Source: UBA993 sp964436815 (GTDB lineage Bacteria > Bacillota > Dethiobacteria > DTU022). From it: a stretch of DNA of 63,026 nucleotides. Shown piece by piece: positions 63,016-63,026 of the stretch. Location: contig CAYTER010000008.1 of assembly GCA_964436815.1 (NCBI GenBank), positions 1-63,026 of the forward strand. Direction: 5' to 3'. The position numbers and the translations under genes were made by a program. The notes below the pieces were generated by a model that saw nothing but the letters and a program-made list of their open reading frames with translations, searched no databases and had not been told where the DNA came from. Numbering within the stretch: position 1 is the stretch's first letter; each line of letters starts with the position of its first letter.

Positions 63016-63026
63016 ATGTCAGCGAT
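63016..63026 (+). CDS. Start of next gene in the hdr cluster (cut by window end)
   Basis: ATG at 63016 preceded by AGAGGTGGG; only MSA is readable. It is on the same strand 11 bp after the FrhB-like gene, so it likely belongs to the same operon. Nothing more can be said. Confidence 0.6.

Overview
The window reads as about 63 kb of chromosome from an anaerobic, low-to-mid GC Firmicute of the Syntrophomonas/Dethiobacter/Peptococcaceae kind, probably a draft or metagenome-assembled scaffold because it holds two runs of exactly 100 N (2828-2927 and 39344-39443). The lineage is inferred from strong AGGAGG ribosome binding sites, PadR/HAAS and FMN-binding genes, GatCAB, a selenocysteine operon and an Etf-Hdr electron-transfer cluster. 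No rRNA, tRNA, CRISPR array, phage or insertion sequence was seen.

Region 1 (1-4000): a DUF6530-like gene behind a 12-bp inverted-repeat operator, two membrane-anchored FMN-binding proteins, an AraC-GyrI regulator, a Cys-rich DUF3795 protein and a gap-truncated alpha/alpha-barrel protein. Region 2 (4.1-12.6 kb): a probable carbon-use island with a CoA-disulfide reductase-like flavoprotein, an FGGY kinase, a GPH sugar symporter, a GSA-aminomutase-like PLP enzyme, a tandem class II aldolase and a second AraC-GyrI regulator. Region 3 (12.6-22.3 kb): PadR-HAAS pair, radical SAM, inositol phosphatase-like, SUMF1 lipoprotein, DHH phosphoesterase, thioesterase, HepT-like, S51/CysS-tail fusion, GNAT and nitroreductase. 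Region 4 (22.3-35.6 kb): aconitase-type LeuC/LeuD facing a homocitrate-synthase-type enzyme, a NagZ-like lipoprotein, a histidine kinase with a degenerate sigma-54-activator-like regulator, GdhA, a large PEP/pyruvate-binding-domain protein and a THUMP RNA methyltransferase.

Region 5 (35.8-39.6 kb): a sortase-type surface protein with a perfect 596-bp internal duplication (period 624 bp), then, on the minus strand, a membrane-anchored molybdopterin oxidoreductase preceded by a gene that ordinary ORF calling misses: an Spx/ArsC-family protein whose first redox Cys codon is an in-frame TGA followed by a SECIS-like hairpin. Region 6 (39.6-51.7 kb): CBS protein with a structured leader, gatCAB, purA, a GH36 alpha-galactosidase, an SbcD/SbcC-like (YhaO/YhaN-like) pair and an MBL hydrolase.

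Region 7 (51.8-56.3 kb): selA-selB-selD behind a good sigma-A promoter; selD itself has an in-frame TGA at codon 17 with SECIS-like hairpins. Region 8 (56.5 kb to the end): an HdrC/HdrB-like protein, EtfB, EtfA, HdrA, MvhD and a FrhB-like Fe-S protein, plus the first codons of another gene, apparently encoding a cytoplasmic flavin-based electron-bifurcating complex.

The most notable points are the hidden Sec-containing Spx/ArsC-like gene linked to a molybdopterin oxidoreductase, the co-located Sec machinery with its own Sec-containing SelD, internal start sites at the domain junction in both AraC-GyrI genes, a sigma-54-activator-like regulator lacking its key motifs, and the Etf-Hdr cluster.
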